Shown: positions 23,640 through 35,527 of the stretch, piece by piece
How positions within the stretch are numbered: the stretch's first letter is position 1
How the letters are laid out: the number at the start of each line of letters is the position of its first letter
Source of the DNA: Dugong dugon
Lineage: Eukaryota > Chordata > Mammalia > Sirenia > Dugongidae
Length of the DNA stretch: 64,000 nucleotides
Reading direction: 5' to 3'
Assembly: GCA_030035585.1 (NCBI GenBank)
Contig: CM057471.1
Coordinates: 97,961,819 to 98,025,818 of the forward strand
The notes under the pieces: generated by a model
Told to the model about the DNA's origin: nothing
What the model saw: the letters and a program-made list of their open reading frames with translations, nothing else
The model's database searches: none
Made by a program: the position numbers and the translations under genes

Positions 23640-25188
23640 TGTGCTGAGTTCCTTTTTTTTGTGGATCTTTTTTTCATTTCTTTTGTTTTTGTAGGTTTTG
23701 TTTTTACTGAGACTTTATGTTTTTACTTTTATTTTGATGAGTAGGTTTGTTAACTTTCTTTGTGATTACCTTGAAATTTACTCTTATCTTCCTAAGTTTG
23801 AAGCAGTCTATTATTACTTGGTATCACCTTGCTTTCCTCTCCATTAGAAGTGTCTATACCTACACCATTTATTCCCTCTTCTATTTTTCTGATATTGTTG
23901 TCATTTACAGATTAACTTATCTGATTCCCTGTTGTATTTCTTTTGGTTTTGGATAGTCCTTGAGAGTTCATTTCCTAGATTGGTATCTGGCTGGTATGAT
24001 CCTGCATCCTAGATTCAGCATGTGAGCTGATATTTTTGTTCTCAGATCAAAGGACTCCTTTTAATAATTCTTGTTAGTTTGGTTTAATTTTTACATATTC
24101 CCTTAATTTCTGTTTATCTGGAAATGTCCCAATTTCACCATTATATTTTAACCAGAATTTTGCAGGATATATTATTCTTGCTTGGAAATTTTTTCCTTTC
24201 AAGGTTTTATATATGTCATCCCATTTCCTTCTTGCCTGCATGGTTTCTGCTGAATAATTGAGCTTAGTCTTATTGTCTCTCCTCTGTATATGACTTTTTG
24301 TTTTTCTTGAGCTGCTCTCTGGATTCTTTGTTATTCTTTGGTTTTGGCCAGTGTGATTATAATATACGTTGGTGATTTTCTTTTGGGGTCTATCCTATAT
24401 GGGGTTCATTGAGTTTCTTGGATGGTCTGCTTTTCATCTTTCATGATATTGGGGAAATTTTCTGTCAGCAGTTCTTCAATGATCTTCTCTGTGTTTTCTG
24501 TTTTCTACCCCCGTTCTGGAACTCCAATTACTCGCAAATTTTAACTTTTGATTGTATCCCACATAATTCTCAGGGTCTCTTCATTTTTCTTTGTTCTTTT
24601 TTCTGATTTTTTCCCAGAGTTTTATCCAAGTGTTTGTCTTCATTTTCACTGATCCTGTCTTTCACTGTTTCAAACCTGCTCCCCAGCCCTTCTATGACAC
24701 TGTCCATTTCTGAAATCTTGTTGTTTATCTTTTGCATTTCTAATTGTTGTTTTTTTATGATTTCGAGTTGTGAATTTATTTTGGCGTTTTGTTCCTGCAT
24801 TGTTTTCGTGAATTCTTCCATGTTTTTATCTGTATTTTCTATGAATTTTTCTGCCTTTTCCATGAATTTGTCTATTTTTTCCTCATTTGTGTCTGCTTTT
24901 TGCTTCAAGTCTTGGATAGCTCTGAATATTAGAGATTTTAATTCCCTATCAGGTAGTTTTAGTGCCTTTTCTTCTCCTGGAAGGTTATTTGGTGTTTTAT
25001 GATCGATGCCCACTGGAACGATCCTGTCCTGTTTTTGTATATGTTTTGATATTTTCTGCTGTCTTTGGGGCATTCGGTAGTTATTTTCCTTGTTTATTGA
25101 TTGTAGATTTGTTTGTTTTGCCCTGCTTTTTTGTTTTACTTGGTTATGTATGAGTAGTTGGGCTGTGTGTTCTTTGTTGTTTGCTCAT
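23640..25188 (-). pseudogene. L1 ORF1, broken
   Basis: The ATG of ORF1 is at 25188 (MSKQQ, as in the copy at 15722). Early codons are disrupted between 25073 and 25188. From 25073 to 24570 a 167-codon block is open and strongly coiled-coil in character (EEKIDKFMEKAEKFIENTDK, then QNAKINSQLEIIKKQQLEMQ). The RNA-binding half at 23640-24570 has lost its frame. ORF1p normally coats L1 RNA. Confidence 0.85.
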
Positions 25189-26693
25189 CTGTGAGCACGA
25201 TACTTTTCACCTTCTTTTCCAATTGTCAGGGTCAGTTGCTCCGATATGGTACAGCAGGGCAGATCTAGCTGAAGAGAAGTTGCAGAGATTGGTTGTTTGT
25301 GGCAGGTACTAGGGCCAATAGGATGGGCTGGGAGTCAGTGCAGGGGAGGTTCCAGTAGGCTGTGCCTGTGTTGCTTGGGGGTGTGATGTTCTGAGCATGG
25401 TGCAGGAAGGCATGATGGAGGGGGGAGATTGTGATGTGTGGAGCTAAGATGGGTTTGGGAAAGAGGAGAGAGAGGAGAGAGGAACAGGAGCCAGAAACAT
25501 ACAATCAAACAAAAAAGAGTGCTAAGAGAGCTTGCCATTGGAGTGGAGAGATGAGAGACTGAGAAATGGAGAATAGTAAAAAGAAGAAGAAGAAGAAAAA
25601 AATTAATAAATAAAAATTAGAAAGAAAAAAGAAAAGCAAAGCCCCCAGGGATAACACCAGTGTGGCTGCAAGTTCTGGGGAGGTTGCTCCCAGGCCATGA
25701 AGTACAGCCTGCCTAGAAGGGGTATAGGTGTCACTCAGCATCAGATATTCAGAGGACAGGAAGTGAAGGTAAGTATAGAGAGACGAGAAACTGAGTAATG
25801 AAGAAAGACAAAAAGGGAAAAAGGGAGAAAAGAAAACAAAAAAAAAACAAAGAACAAGAACCCCCCACCCCAAAAACAGAAGAAAAAAGAAATGCTCTCA
25901 GGGATCCCTCTGTGTGTCTGTGCAAACTGAGGGGGTAGGTCCCAAGTCATGCAGTACTGCCCAGCTGGAACAGGCTCCCAATTTGAGAAAAGAAAAAGAA
26001 ACAAACAAACAGATCAAAACAAGCAAAAGCCTGGGGATCCCACCAGCATGGCAGCACAGGCCAGGAAGTAGTTTCACATTCGAGTGGCATTTCACAGCAT
26101 TTCAGGAAGAAGTAAAGGTGGCACATGGAGCCAGGTATTTGAGAGAAAGGAGAGGGAGATGATGAGAGGTGTGGAAGAAATCACAAGAAGTGGAAAAAAG
26201 CAACACTGGCAGCCAACAAATCGCTTTCAGGGAGCTGGCCAGTGTTGGCAGGTAGAATCCAAGCAGTACTGGGGTGAAGCCAGTGCTTCCTGGCCAAGAG
26301 ACTGTGGCCACAAGAAGCAGAGGAGGCTGAGTGAGGGTGAAGAAGGATTGGGGGTGGGAAAGCATATATTGCTGGTTCTGTCTCCTGCTGGAAGCTCTGT
26401 GAAGCTGCTTTCTTGTACCCCCTGTTTGCTGATCTCTGATAGGAATCCAAGATGGCGGATCCATGCTGGATTATCTGATAGGGGACCTCTGCATGTATCT
26501 TTCCTTGCTCTCTGTTGTCCATCAGTTTCTTATTCCGTTCGGTGCTTGGCTGAGTTCTTTATCTCTTCATTTGATGCTTAGATTTTCAGGATTGCTGTTT
26601 TCTCTGTTTGGCTTACTTTTTCAGATCTTTGCTGTGGAGGGATGGCATGGTGCTTCTGTCTATAGCGCCATGTTGCCTGGAAGTCCCCCTTAG
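25189..26693 (-). promoter_or_regulatory. L1 5' UTR (internal promoter region)
   Basis: The plus strand shows three modules starting near 25641, 25885 and 26030 with a GGGAT(C) core between purine runs, parallel to the other L1. It carries a single copy of the unit that is duplicated at 16.78-17.19 kb. AAGATGGCGG, a YY1-type core, lies on the plus strand at 26449-26458. A second ATGGCGC-type core lies in L1 sense at about 26664-26673, near the start. Confidence 0.75.
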
Positions 26694-27688
26694 TTTGTTT
26701 TTGACAGCTCCCATTTGCAAAGTATGAACCACACATGGGAAAGATTTTATGTATTCCCAGATTTATTTGTCAGTTGTGAATATTCACACATTTTCTTTGG
26801 GAATGGCACAATGTATGCAGCAGGGAAGCAAAGCCAACATCACCCCTTTCCCAGTATAGGAACAGCTCAAGATATTTGCAGCCAATTGATAGTTGAAGGC
26901 AAAAAGTCAAATCAGCGTTTCATTCCCAAAGGGAAGAAGTACTAGATTAGCAACACTTTCCAATTTGTGGATTAGGGTGACAAGCAAGTCAAGAATATGA
27001 GCCTTGCTGAGAAAATGGAAGAATGTGGTTTAATGAGCAAATGGAGTATAGGACAGGCCACCACATTTATTCCAATGAGCATTTCCAAAAGCAGCTTTCA
27101 TCATAGAGAAGTGTTAAGTGGTGTGATAGTTTTCCCCGTGGCTTCTGTAAGCAAACTGTGGAGTCTCAGCGTACTCCGCGTTGTCCACGTTTTAGGTAAT
27201 TCATTGTTGAAGCCTCATCTAGGACAGAGGACAATGCAGCTGTGGAATGTTCCCTGCATCACCCGAGGTACATCCTGAGTTGTCCAGGACTGAACACTTT
27301 ATGCAGAGTGGGCTTGAGATGCAAGGGGCAGAATACAGTTCAATTTTGTGTGCAATTATCCAAAATGTATGATTGTGATTTGGGCTTTTTTGGGAGGTGT
27401 GAGAAGTCTCCAGTTGGGAATTGGAATGCAGGCCCTGAACCACAAATCCAGTTAATTCTTTGGGGGGCCTGATGGGAGTATGAGAAAGTGGGGACACTAA
27501 GAACAATGGGGCAATAAGAGTTTGTTCCAAGTTGTCATCAACCATCAAACTGTGCTTTTGGGTGCAGCAATTGGACCTGATTAAGAGGATGTCACTTTAG
27601 GAAAAAGGGATGGAGCAGTTGATATCTTATATAATTTAGAATAGAGAATTATAATAAAGGTATATATTCTGTTAGGATTGTATTGTAA
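26694..27688. other. Unassigned low-copy sequence
   Basis: It has a few CpGs (around 27165-27195) and overlapping small open frames at 26997-27278 and 27219-27548 on opposite strands, with no recognisable domain. No repeat family assigned. Confidence 0.35.
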
Positions 27689-27870
27689 GAAGTCACTAGG
27701 TGGTGCAACAGTTAACACACTTGGCTGCTAACCCTAGGTTGGAGGTTCAAGTCCACCCAGAGGTGCCTCAGAAGAAAGGCCTGGTGATCTACTTCCGAAA
27801 AACCAGCCACTGAAAACCCTGTGGAGCACTGTTCTACTCTGACACACATGCTGTGATTCAGACTAAATGA
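27689..27870 (+). mobile_element. AfroSINE, type II, plus orientation
   Basis: The head reads GTCACTAGGTGGTGCAACAG and box B GGAGGTTCAAGTCCACCCAG. The type II insert GAAGAAAGGCCTGGTGATC and CAGCCACTGAAAACCCTGT are present. The 3' tail is shortened. Confidence 0.85.
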
Positions 27871-28016
27871 AATGTTTGTTGCTGTTGGTTGCTGTTGAGT
27901 AGATTCTGACTAGTTACTGGTTATTGTGTTGTAAGAGAGAGAGAAGAAAACATTGACAGAGCTCTGGGCTGGTTTACATTCTCTCTTTTACCTGGTAGAA
28001 ATCTGATCAAGTCGAG

Positions 28017-28524
28017 TGTCATGGTTTGAATTATGTCCCCCCAAAAATGTGTGTATCGATTTGGCTGGGACATGATTCGCAGAATTTTGTGGTTGGCCTC
28101 CATTTTGTGATTGTAATTTTATGTTAAAGAGGATTAGGGTGGGAATGTAACACCACCCTTACCCAGGTCACATCCCCATCCAATGTAAAGGGAGTTTCCC
28201 TTGGGTGTGGCCTGCACCACCTTTTATCTCTCAAGAAATAAAAGGAAAGGGAAGCAAGCAGAGAGTTGGGGACCTCATACCATCAAGAAAGCAGTGCTGG
28301 GAGCAGAGCGAGTCCTTTGGACCAGGGTCCCTGCGCCGAGAATCTCCTAGTCCGGGGGAACACTGAAGAGAAGAAGGCTGACAGAGAGAGAAAGCCTTTC
28401 CCTGGAGCTGATGCCCTGAATTTGGACTCTTAACCCTACTTTAACTGTGAGGAAATAAACTTCTCTTCATTAAAACTATACACTTGTGGTATTTCTGTTA
28501 TAGCAGCACTAGTTGACTAAGACA
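28017..28524 (+). mobile_element. MaLR/ERVL-type solo LTR
   Basis: It runs TGTCATGGTTTGAATTATGT ... AGTTGACTAAGACA. The flanking 5-mers TCGAG (28012-28016) and TAGAG (28525-28529) match at four of five bases. GAGGAAATAAACTTCTC and GGTATTTCTGTTATAGCAGC are family marks. The same family occurs in reverse at 41215-41780. No internal region. Confidence 0.8.
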
Positions 28525-28763
28525 TAGAGTTAAAGATCTGTCTGTGCCTTCTCCTTCTCTGGTTACCATGGTTCCTTTGGGTAATAGAATTATAATGAGT
28601 GAAACCATACACAAATATCGCAAAGAATAATTAAAGGCAGAGTCCCATGCGGTGAGTTAGCTCCACCTTGAAGAAAGTCCTGGGGAGGAGTTTGGAGGGT
28701 TTGTTCCTTAAAGAATGTGATCATGAGGGGGAGAAATTTGACTTATAAAAAAAAGAAAAACCA

Positions 28764-28926
28764 AAAAACTAAACTGGTTGCCACTGAGTTGATTTTGACT
28801 CATAGCGACCCTATAGGACAGCGTAGAGATGCTCCACAGGGTTTCCAAGGAAGCGCCTGGTGGGTTCAAACTGCCGACCTTTTGGTTAGCAGCCATACCT
28901 CTTAACCATTACGCCACCAGGGTTTC
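28764..28926 (-). mobile_element. AfroSINE, type I, minus orientation
   Basis: An A-rich tail, then GTTGATTTTGACTCATAGC, CCTATAGGACAGCGTAGAG and the reversed head ending CGCCACCAGGGTTTCC. It is flanked by an imperfect ACTTAT-A-rich repeat. Confidence 0.9.
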
Positions 28927-29017
28927 CAACTTATGAAAAAGAGATTAATTTGCGGGGTAAGCTCCAGAGAGCTTCTGCTGATATGTTGTTTCTTCTGCTG
29001 CCTTTGGTCAAGTCAGT

Positions 29018-29195
29018 GTTGTTGTTAGTTACTGTTGAGTTGATTTCAACTCAGGGTGAACCTTTGTGTTACAGAGTAAAACTGCTCCCTAAGGTTTTCT
29101 TGGTTGTAGTCTTAACAGAGGCAGATCGCCAGGCATTTTTTTCTGTGGTACTGCTGGATGGGTCCAAACTGGTAATCTTTAGGTTAGCAGTTTAG
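29018..29195 (-). mobile_element. AfroSINE, long type, minus orientation
   Basis: The GTTGTTGTTAG tail start, CTGTTGAGTTGATTTCAAC and GGCAGATCGCCAGGCAT mark it. The head is worn at 29185-29195. Confidence 0.8.
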
Positions 29196-29505
29196 GTTAG
29201 GTGTTACATATTCACATTGTAGTCATGTATGCAGAATGTATTGCATGGGCTACTCAACAGTAAGGAGTTATAGCCTGGGAAGATGCAGAAATTCCCTCTC
29301 TGGTGTCCTGAATACTTTGGCCTAGGGTTAGTGTCATCTAGACAGCCTACTGCTAAGACTGCTTTCTCTGCCCTCATCAACACTCCAGAGCCTTAGGTCT
29401 TGCCAGAGTAGGTGGTAGAACATGGTGTCAGCATTATGCCTGAGTCCACCTAAAGATAATGGAAGTGATATAAAATTTAGGGTGCTGAAGTTTGTGGGGC
29501 ATCTT
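29196..29505. other. Unassigned spacer
   Basis: No gene or repeat recognised. It ends in the target of the next L1 insertion. Confidence 0.35.
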
Positions 29506-30158
29506 TTTTTTTTTTTTAAATTGTGCTTTAAGTGAAAGTTTACAATTCAAGTTAGTTTCTCATACAAAAATTTATACATACATTGTTATGTGACGCTAGT
29601 TGCTCTCCCTATACTGTGACAGCACACTCCTCCTTTCCACCCCGGATTTCCCAAGTCCATTCAACAAGCTCCTGGCCCTCTCTGCTTTCTCATCTTGACT
29701 CTGGACAGGAGCTGTCCATTTAGTCTCACATATCTACCCGAGCTAAGAAGCACACTCTTCAGGAATATCATTTTATGTCCCATGTCCAGTCTAATCTTTG
29801 TCTGAAGAGTTGGCCTTCGGAATGGTTTTAGTTTTGGGCTAACAGAGAGTCTGGGATCCCTCTGGTGTCTCTCCAGTCTCAGTCAAACCATTAAGTCTGG
29901 TCTTTTTACTAGAATTTGAGTTCTGCACCCCACCTTTCTCCTGTTCCATCAGGGACTCTAAGTTGTGTTCCTTTTCAGGGTGGTCATTGGTGGTAGCCAG
30001 GCACCATCTAGTTTTTCTGGTCTCAGGCTGATGGAGTCTCTGGTTTATGTGGTCCTTTCTGTCTCTTGGGCTAATACTTTCCTTGTGTCTTTGGTGTTCT
30101 TCATTCTTCTTTGTTCCTGGTGGGTTGGGACAAATTGATGCATCTCAGGTGGCCACTC
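29506..30158 (-). mobile_element. 5'-truncated L1, 3' UTR only
   Basis: It starts in a T-run then AAATTGTGCTTTAAGTGAAAG and follows a more diverged 3'-UTR variant (CACCCCACCTTTCTCCTGTT). A 13-bp near-duplication TGTGGRGCATCTT lies at 29493-29505 and 30159-30171 (one mismatch). Confidence 0.85.
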
Positions 30159-30224
30159 TGTGGAGCATCTTTATTGCCTCTTATATTATTCCAATTTTCA
30201 AGGTCAGTCTTCCAGGGAGCACAC

Positions 30225-31140
30225 TTTTTAAAAAAAATTTATTGTGCTTTAGGTAAAAGTTTACAGCCCAAGTTAGATTCTCATTCAGAAATTTATACAC
30301 ATGTTATTTTGTGACATTGGTTGCAATCCCCACAAAGTGACAGAATTCTCTCTCTTTCCACCCTGGGCTCCCTTGTGTCCATTCATCTAGTTCTTGTCCC
30401 TTCCAGCCTTCTCATTTTGCTTTTGGACAGGAGTTGCCTATTTGCTCTCGTATATTTGATTGAACTAGGAAGTACATTCCTCACGTGTGTTACTGTTTGT
30501 TTTATAGGCCTGTATAATCTTTGTCTGAAAAGTGGGCCTCGGGAGTGGTTTCAGTTCTGGGTTAGCAGAGTGTCTGGGGGCCATAGTCTTGGGGGTTCCT
30601 GCAGTCTCTTTCAGACCACTAAGTCTGATCTTTTTTTGTGAGTTTGAATTTTGTTCTACATTTTTCTCTGCTGTGTCCAGAACTCTCTGTTGTGATCCCT
30701 GTCAGAGCGGTCGGTGGCGGTTGGTGGTGGTCACCAGGCACCATCTAGTTCTTCTGGGCTTAGGCTGGTGGAGTCTCTGGTTCATGTGGTCCTTTAGTCC
30801 ACTGAGCTAATATTTTCCTTGTGTCTTTGGTTTTCTTCATTCTCCTTTGCTCTGGACGGGATGGGACCAACAGATGTATCTTAGATGGCCATTCGCCAGC
30901 TTTTAAGACCCCAAATGCTACTCACCAAAGTAGGATGTAGAACATTTTATTTATGAACTATGTTATGCTAATTGACCTAAATGTCCCCCAAGACTATGGT
31001 CCCAGCCTTCAGCCCCAGTAACTCGGTCCCTCAAGGTGTTTGGATGTGTCTAGGAAACTTCTATGACTTTGCCTTGGTCAGGTTGTGCTGACGTCCTCTG
31101 TACTGTGTGTTGTCTTTCCCTTCACCAAAGTTGATATTTG
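30225..31140 (-). mobile_element. 5'-truncated L1, whole 3' UTR
   Basis: It runs from TTTTTAAAAAAAATTTATTG to CTTCACCAAAGTTGATATTT. Like the 10056-10889 insert it breaks off at or just past the 3' UTR start. It belongs to the same diverged variant as 29506-30158. Confidence 0.85.
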
Positions 31141-31321
31141 TCTACATTTAAGAATCAAGGTTAACTACTGAACTGCAAGGTTCTTGCTTGTTAGAGTTTC
31201 AAGGCTAAGGAGAATTTGTAAAACAAATGCATTTCAGCTTGTTCTCAAGCTCCTGACACGTAAAAAGAAGAAGGCAATAATGTTCCTAGTGCTAATAAAC
31301 TTTATTTTTCTACACATGTAT

Positions 31322-31650
31322 AGACTATTTTTTAGAACAGTTTTAAGTTTACAGAAAAATTGTGCAGAATGTAGAGTTACCATATACCTCTTCCCTCCTG
31401 CTCCCCCCTCCTGCTGTTTCTCCTATAATTAACATCTTGCATTCCTGTGGTACATTTGTTACAATTAATGAAACAATACTGATACATTATTATTCACTGA
31501 AGTCCATAGTTCACATTAGGGTTCACTCTTTGTGTTACACAGTCTTAGGGGTTTTGACAAATGCACACTGTCATGTGTTCACCATTCTAGTATCATACAC
31601 AATAGTTTCACTGCCCTGAAAATGCCCTGTGCGAGGCCATTTTGCATTAC
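31322..31650 (-). mobile_element. L1M (L1MB/L1MC-like) 3' end
   Basis: ACAGTTTTAAGTTTACAG, GGTACATTTGTTACAATTAA, CACATTAGGGTTCACTCTTT and TTTCACTGCCCTGAAAATG are the reversed 3' terminus of a widely shared mammalian L1M. Confidence 0.8.
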
Positions 31651-33970
31651 TTTTAAAGATACATGGTATTTAAAAATGCTGCGTCCTTGCTTGTCTGCTT
31701 TGAGCCATACCTCCAGAATCTTCAAGGGTATGAATTACTCTCCTTTATCATTAGCAGTTCCTTGGAAAGTTTGATAAGCCCTACTTTAAGGCATTCTTTG
31801 GCCTCTCTGGTCTTGCCTTTTTTCAGTAAGTGAACTTGAACCCTGGTGATTTTCATGCCCCTTTCCTGACTTGAGTGTTCCTGATCTTGGCTCCGGAACC
31901 TGGTTCTCATCTCCTGTGTCCCTGACCTCGCTTCCTCTTTTCTGATTCTCTTCTGCTTCAGATTTTTATCTTTAGGTATTTAACCCTGGTCTAATGTCTG
32001 ATTCTGTTTAAAATCTCAACCAGAGGAACCTGGATACCTTCCTCCTGACATCTGGATAAAGTGAAGCAAAGTATAAAAACTGTATAGGACTTTCAGCTCC
32101 TTGGACATAGCTTCCTGATGCTTGCTGTTTTATGCCTGTGGTTCTTTTGGTCCATGTTTTAGATTATCTCCATTTAGTTCTTTGAAATGGCTGTTTTACA
32201 GACAACCCTTCCGTTTCAAATGTTCTTTCCCGTTTGCAAACGAGCTTTTCTTACAAGCAAGTTGCTGCCACTGCTAACTATTCCCCTCGAACAATAAGAT
32301 TTCTTGTTTTCCCCAGATTTTTCAAAACCTAAGAATTAAATTTCCAGCAACGCCAAACCACTGCATTTCATCTTTACTAATTTGTCCTATGGGCAGGCTT
32401 CCCACTGCAAAATCAACAGGAGTTTTTCTTTCTGTTTTTTGTTTTTTTAAATAAAAAGAAAGCAGCGCTACTCTTTGGCAGATACTCACCATTGCTTTCC
32501 CAGCAATCTGATAAAATTCCGTCTCTTCTCCCTGCCCCCAAGGAAAAAAAAAAAAAACTAAACTTTTAACTTTTTTTTTTTTTTTTTTTTTTTGGAAAGG
32601 GACTTAAACAAATGCGGTCAGTTTGGGAAACAGATCTTCCTCTAGGCGAGGCAGGCTGAGCTACATTCCGGAATTTCTCATGCTGCAGCGGGCAACCTTC
32701 CTGAATGTAAGGGAATGCTTTCCTAGCGTTATCTGTGAATGCGGACCTGGGCACCATCCAGATCCCCACAGTTAGCTGTGAGAACAGAGCCTGCTATTGT
32801 GTCTCAGGTTTACCTTGAATTCTCCAAAGCAACTTTCTTTCCTGATCACTGTGACCGTTAGAAAGCAGAAACCTTCAAGCGTCTTCCTTCTTGGGTCGAA
32901 GCAAACCAGGCCCGTAAGACTCCATGACAGGCTAAAAGAACAATTGCATGCAAGCATTGCATTGCGAGGGAGTGAGAAAGTGATGTCAGTCTTTACATTT
33001 TCAAAGAAGAAAACAGATCAGAAACGTCTGCTTTTTTACGAGGTGTGATTATATTGGATCTAGGCACTTCTTCACACATGGGGGACTGGTGGGAGCTGTT
33101 TCTTTTTTACTTTGTTTGTGTAACCCAGTTTATCAGTGTAACTTGCATTCCCCAAGTCACACCAGGCTGGGCGTAAAACTAAGATGAAAAGAGCAGCCAC
33201 AAAATAGTATTTCTCTGGCTCTGCTGTTACACATTTGGGAAATCCTAGATTCTCAAATACTCCTTAAATTGCTTTGGGAGTCCTCACAGAATAATTTCAC
33301 ATGTGTTTCTTGAATCCCACTTGGCGCCTGCCGTTTCCCTCCTTGAATTCTGCATATGGCAGTGGGGCTGTCTATAATGCTGTCATGTAGTAGTGTCGTC
33401 CATTTTTGCTAACAGCAAAGCAAGGAGCTAGTCCCCCAATGGTCCTGCCAGTGGATATTGAGGCTCTGAGGTCTGTGTTGTGAGCGTCCATGCTCCATGT
33501 CCTCCCTTATAATGATGCCACTGCTAGTGGGCTGTCTGCTGAAGGGCTGAGACCTCGGAGAAGCTCACACCGAGACTGCTGGGAACCTTGCTGAGGGCAC
33601 TGACCTCTGCACAGAGGTTCTTCTGATAAAGCCATTGTACCACTGGGGCTCCATCTTGTGATTTCAAAGCCCCATTAAGATACTTGTGAGTTTTTCTTTG
33701 CTTTTAAGGAACACTTCTCAACCTAGAACACAGGGCACTTGTCCCTGAAGACTAGGAGGGTAATCAGAGGGATAGACATGCACTTTATTCAGAAGTCACC
33801 TTCTTGTCTTGGCTCGTTAACCTTGAGTGGGCCTTGAATCAATTCATATTGGTTATTTCTCCAGAGGCTCATTGGTCCTTTGTGCACACAGCCTCTAGTT
33901 CTCAGATAAGCTGAATGTGCCTGAGTCTTGGGGTGAGTAAAATTGATTTAGCACCATGGTATGCGTTTGA
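31651..33970. other. Low-copy region, no confident gene
   Basis: A minus-strand frame at 31722-31910 (KKGKTREAKECLKVGLIKLS) and a plus-strand frame at 32797-33048 are open, but I see no splice context and no family resemblance. A T22-like homopolymer lies at about 32571-32593. No CpG island. Confidence 0.35.
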
Positions 33971-33971
33971 G

Positions 33972-34130
33972 GGCCCTGGTGGTGCAGTGGCTAAGCATTT
34001 GGCTGCTGACCAAAAGGCCGGCAGTTTCAATCCACCAGCCGCTCCTTGGAAACCCTATAGGGCAGTTGTACCCTGTCCTGTAGGGTCACTATGAGTCGGA
34101 ATTGACTTGACGGCAATAGGCTTTTTGGTC
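33972..34130 (+). mobile_element. AfroSINE, type I, plus orientation
   Basis: GGGCCCTGGTGGTGCAGTGG, GCAGTTTCAATCCACCAGCC and GAGTCGGAATTGACTTGACG appear in order. Confidence 0.92.
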
Positions 34131-34546
34131 TGCATTTGCCTCCGTCCTATGTAGGGCTGGAAACGTGTGCACTAAGCGTGTATCATTTTACAAATCTGTT
34201 CAACACACTGATCTCAATGAAGTCTCTTCCTCACCTACATAGACAAGTACAAGCCTGTATTTTTGTGGGGTGAACCTTTTAGAGCCCATTTCAATATCTC
34301 TTTTGCAGAATAACTCCCAAATCTGATCCCAGTGTAGATTTTTCTCCCATGCTTCTGATTCACCTCTTCCCCTAAAAATACTTCTTTTCGTCTAATCCCT
34401 GTCTTCATCACTGACCATCCACCCCATTCCTGAGCTAGAATCATCCTTACTTCCTTGCACCCCCTCACACTCAAAAACTCAATCATAAAATTAAACACTG
34501 AACTGCTAATAATTCTATTGTCAGTGGAGAGGTATAGAACGGTGGA

Positions 34547-34765
34547 AGGAGCCTGAGTGGTGCAAGTGGTTTGCAATCGACAACTAAGCTAAAGGTTGGT
34601 GATCTGAACCCACCCAGCGGCTCTGTGGAAGAAAGTCCTGGTGAACTGTTTCTGTAAAGATCACAGTTAAGAAAACTTTATGGACCATAGTCCTACTCTG
34701 TAACACAGGAGGTCACAATGACTCGGGGGACAGTGGGCGACTTGATGGTACTTAACAACATAGAA
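34547..34765 (+). mobile_element. AfroSINE, long type, plus orientation
   Basis: GAGCCTGAGTGGTGCAAGTG, GAACCCACCCAGCGGCTCTG and GAAAGTCCTGGTGAACTG appear in order. It ends in ACTTAACAACA, the AfroSINE/RTE tail. Diverged. Confidence 0.85.
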
Positions 34766-35081
34766 GGGTGGGGATTATAAGATTGGTTTTTTCTTTAGGA
34801 AAAAAGTGCTGGAAAATAATATCTAATCATAGAAACACACCTTATTCTCAACAGGAAGAAAAGATTTTCATTATACATTTTATGGGATGAAACCATAGAA
34901 ATTCTGTTTCTGTCATTTATTAATGTCTCCAATAGCCAAAACAACGTAGACTTCAAATTGGTCATATTTTGAACATGAAAAAGGAACATACTGTCCTAAA
35001 AATGAGCACAATCAGGAGCACATACTGATTGAATTTGCTGCAGTGACATATGTTTTCCCCTTTAGTACAGGGGCACCACGC
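34766..35081. other. Spacer with weak plus-strand exon-like text
   Basis: After an acceptor-like TTATTCTCAACAG at 34840-34852 the plus strand is open to 34976, reading RFSLYILWDETIEILFLSFI among others. No convincing donor follows, so I do not call an exon. Confidence 0.25.
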
Positions 35082-35527
35082 ATCTGTTAGTTTGTTGTAC
35101 TGTGGTGGCTTGTGTGTCGCTGTGATGCTGGAAGCTCTGCCACCAGTATTTCAAATACCGGCAGGGTCACCTATGGTAGACAGATTTCAGTGGAGCTTTC
35201 AGACTAAGACAGACTAGGAATAAAGTCATGGCAATCTACTTCCAAAAATTAGCCAACGAAGACCTTATGGATCACAACAGAACATTGTCTGACCCACTTG
35301 CTTTGGACATGTCATGAGGAAGGATCAGTCACTGGAGGAGGACATCATATTTGGTGAAGTAGAGGGCCAGCAACGGTGAGGGAGACCCTCGGTGAGAAGG
35401 ACTGGCACAGGAACCACAATGAGGGACTTGAACATGCACGCAGTTACGAGGATGACACAGGACTGGGCAATGTTTTGTTCTCTTATACATAAGGTGGCGT
35501 GAGTTGGAGTTGATTCAACAGCAGCTG
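35082..35527 (+). mobile_element. Short RTE-derived element
   Basis: Same order as 3056-3503: TACTGTGGTGGCTTGTGTG, CCACCAGTATTTCAAATACC, CAGACTAAGACAGACTAGG, ACATTGTCTGACCC, then GGACATGTCATGAGGAAGG and the RTE 3' end. The internal joint falls at the same place in both copies. Confidence 0.7.

Larger units (their letters stand above)
18847..26693 (-). mobile_element. Near full-length L1, minus orientation, inactive
   Basis: It holds a complete architecture of about 7.8 kb: 3' UTR (18847-19785), ORF2 (about 19786-23620), ORF1 (about 23640-25188) and 5' UTR (25189-26693). The left end is AATTAAAAAAAATTTTTTTA, the same A/T terminal tract as other copies. The right end reads in sense GGGGGACTTCCAGGCAACAT, typical of an L1 5' terminus. 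I found no convincing target-site duplication. Many frameshifts make it dead. Confidence 0.95.

Noticed and set aside
24634-25002. A 122-codon plus-strand open frame.
   Set aside because: Antisense shadow of L1 ORF1.
31722-31910. Lysine-rich minus-strand open frame.
   Set aside because: Protein-like to the eye, but without splice sites, family match or agreement with the plus-strand gene.
34853-34976. Exon-like plus-strand open text after CTTATTCTCAACAG.
   Set aside because: No acceptable donor, and the minus strand is open too; kept only as a remark.
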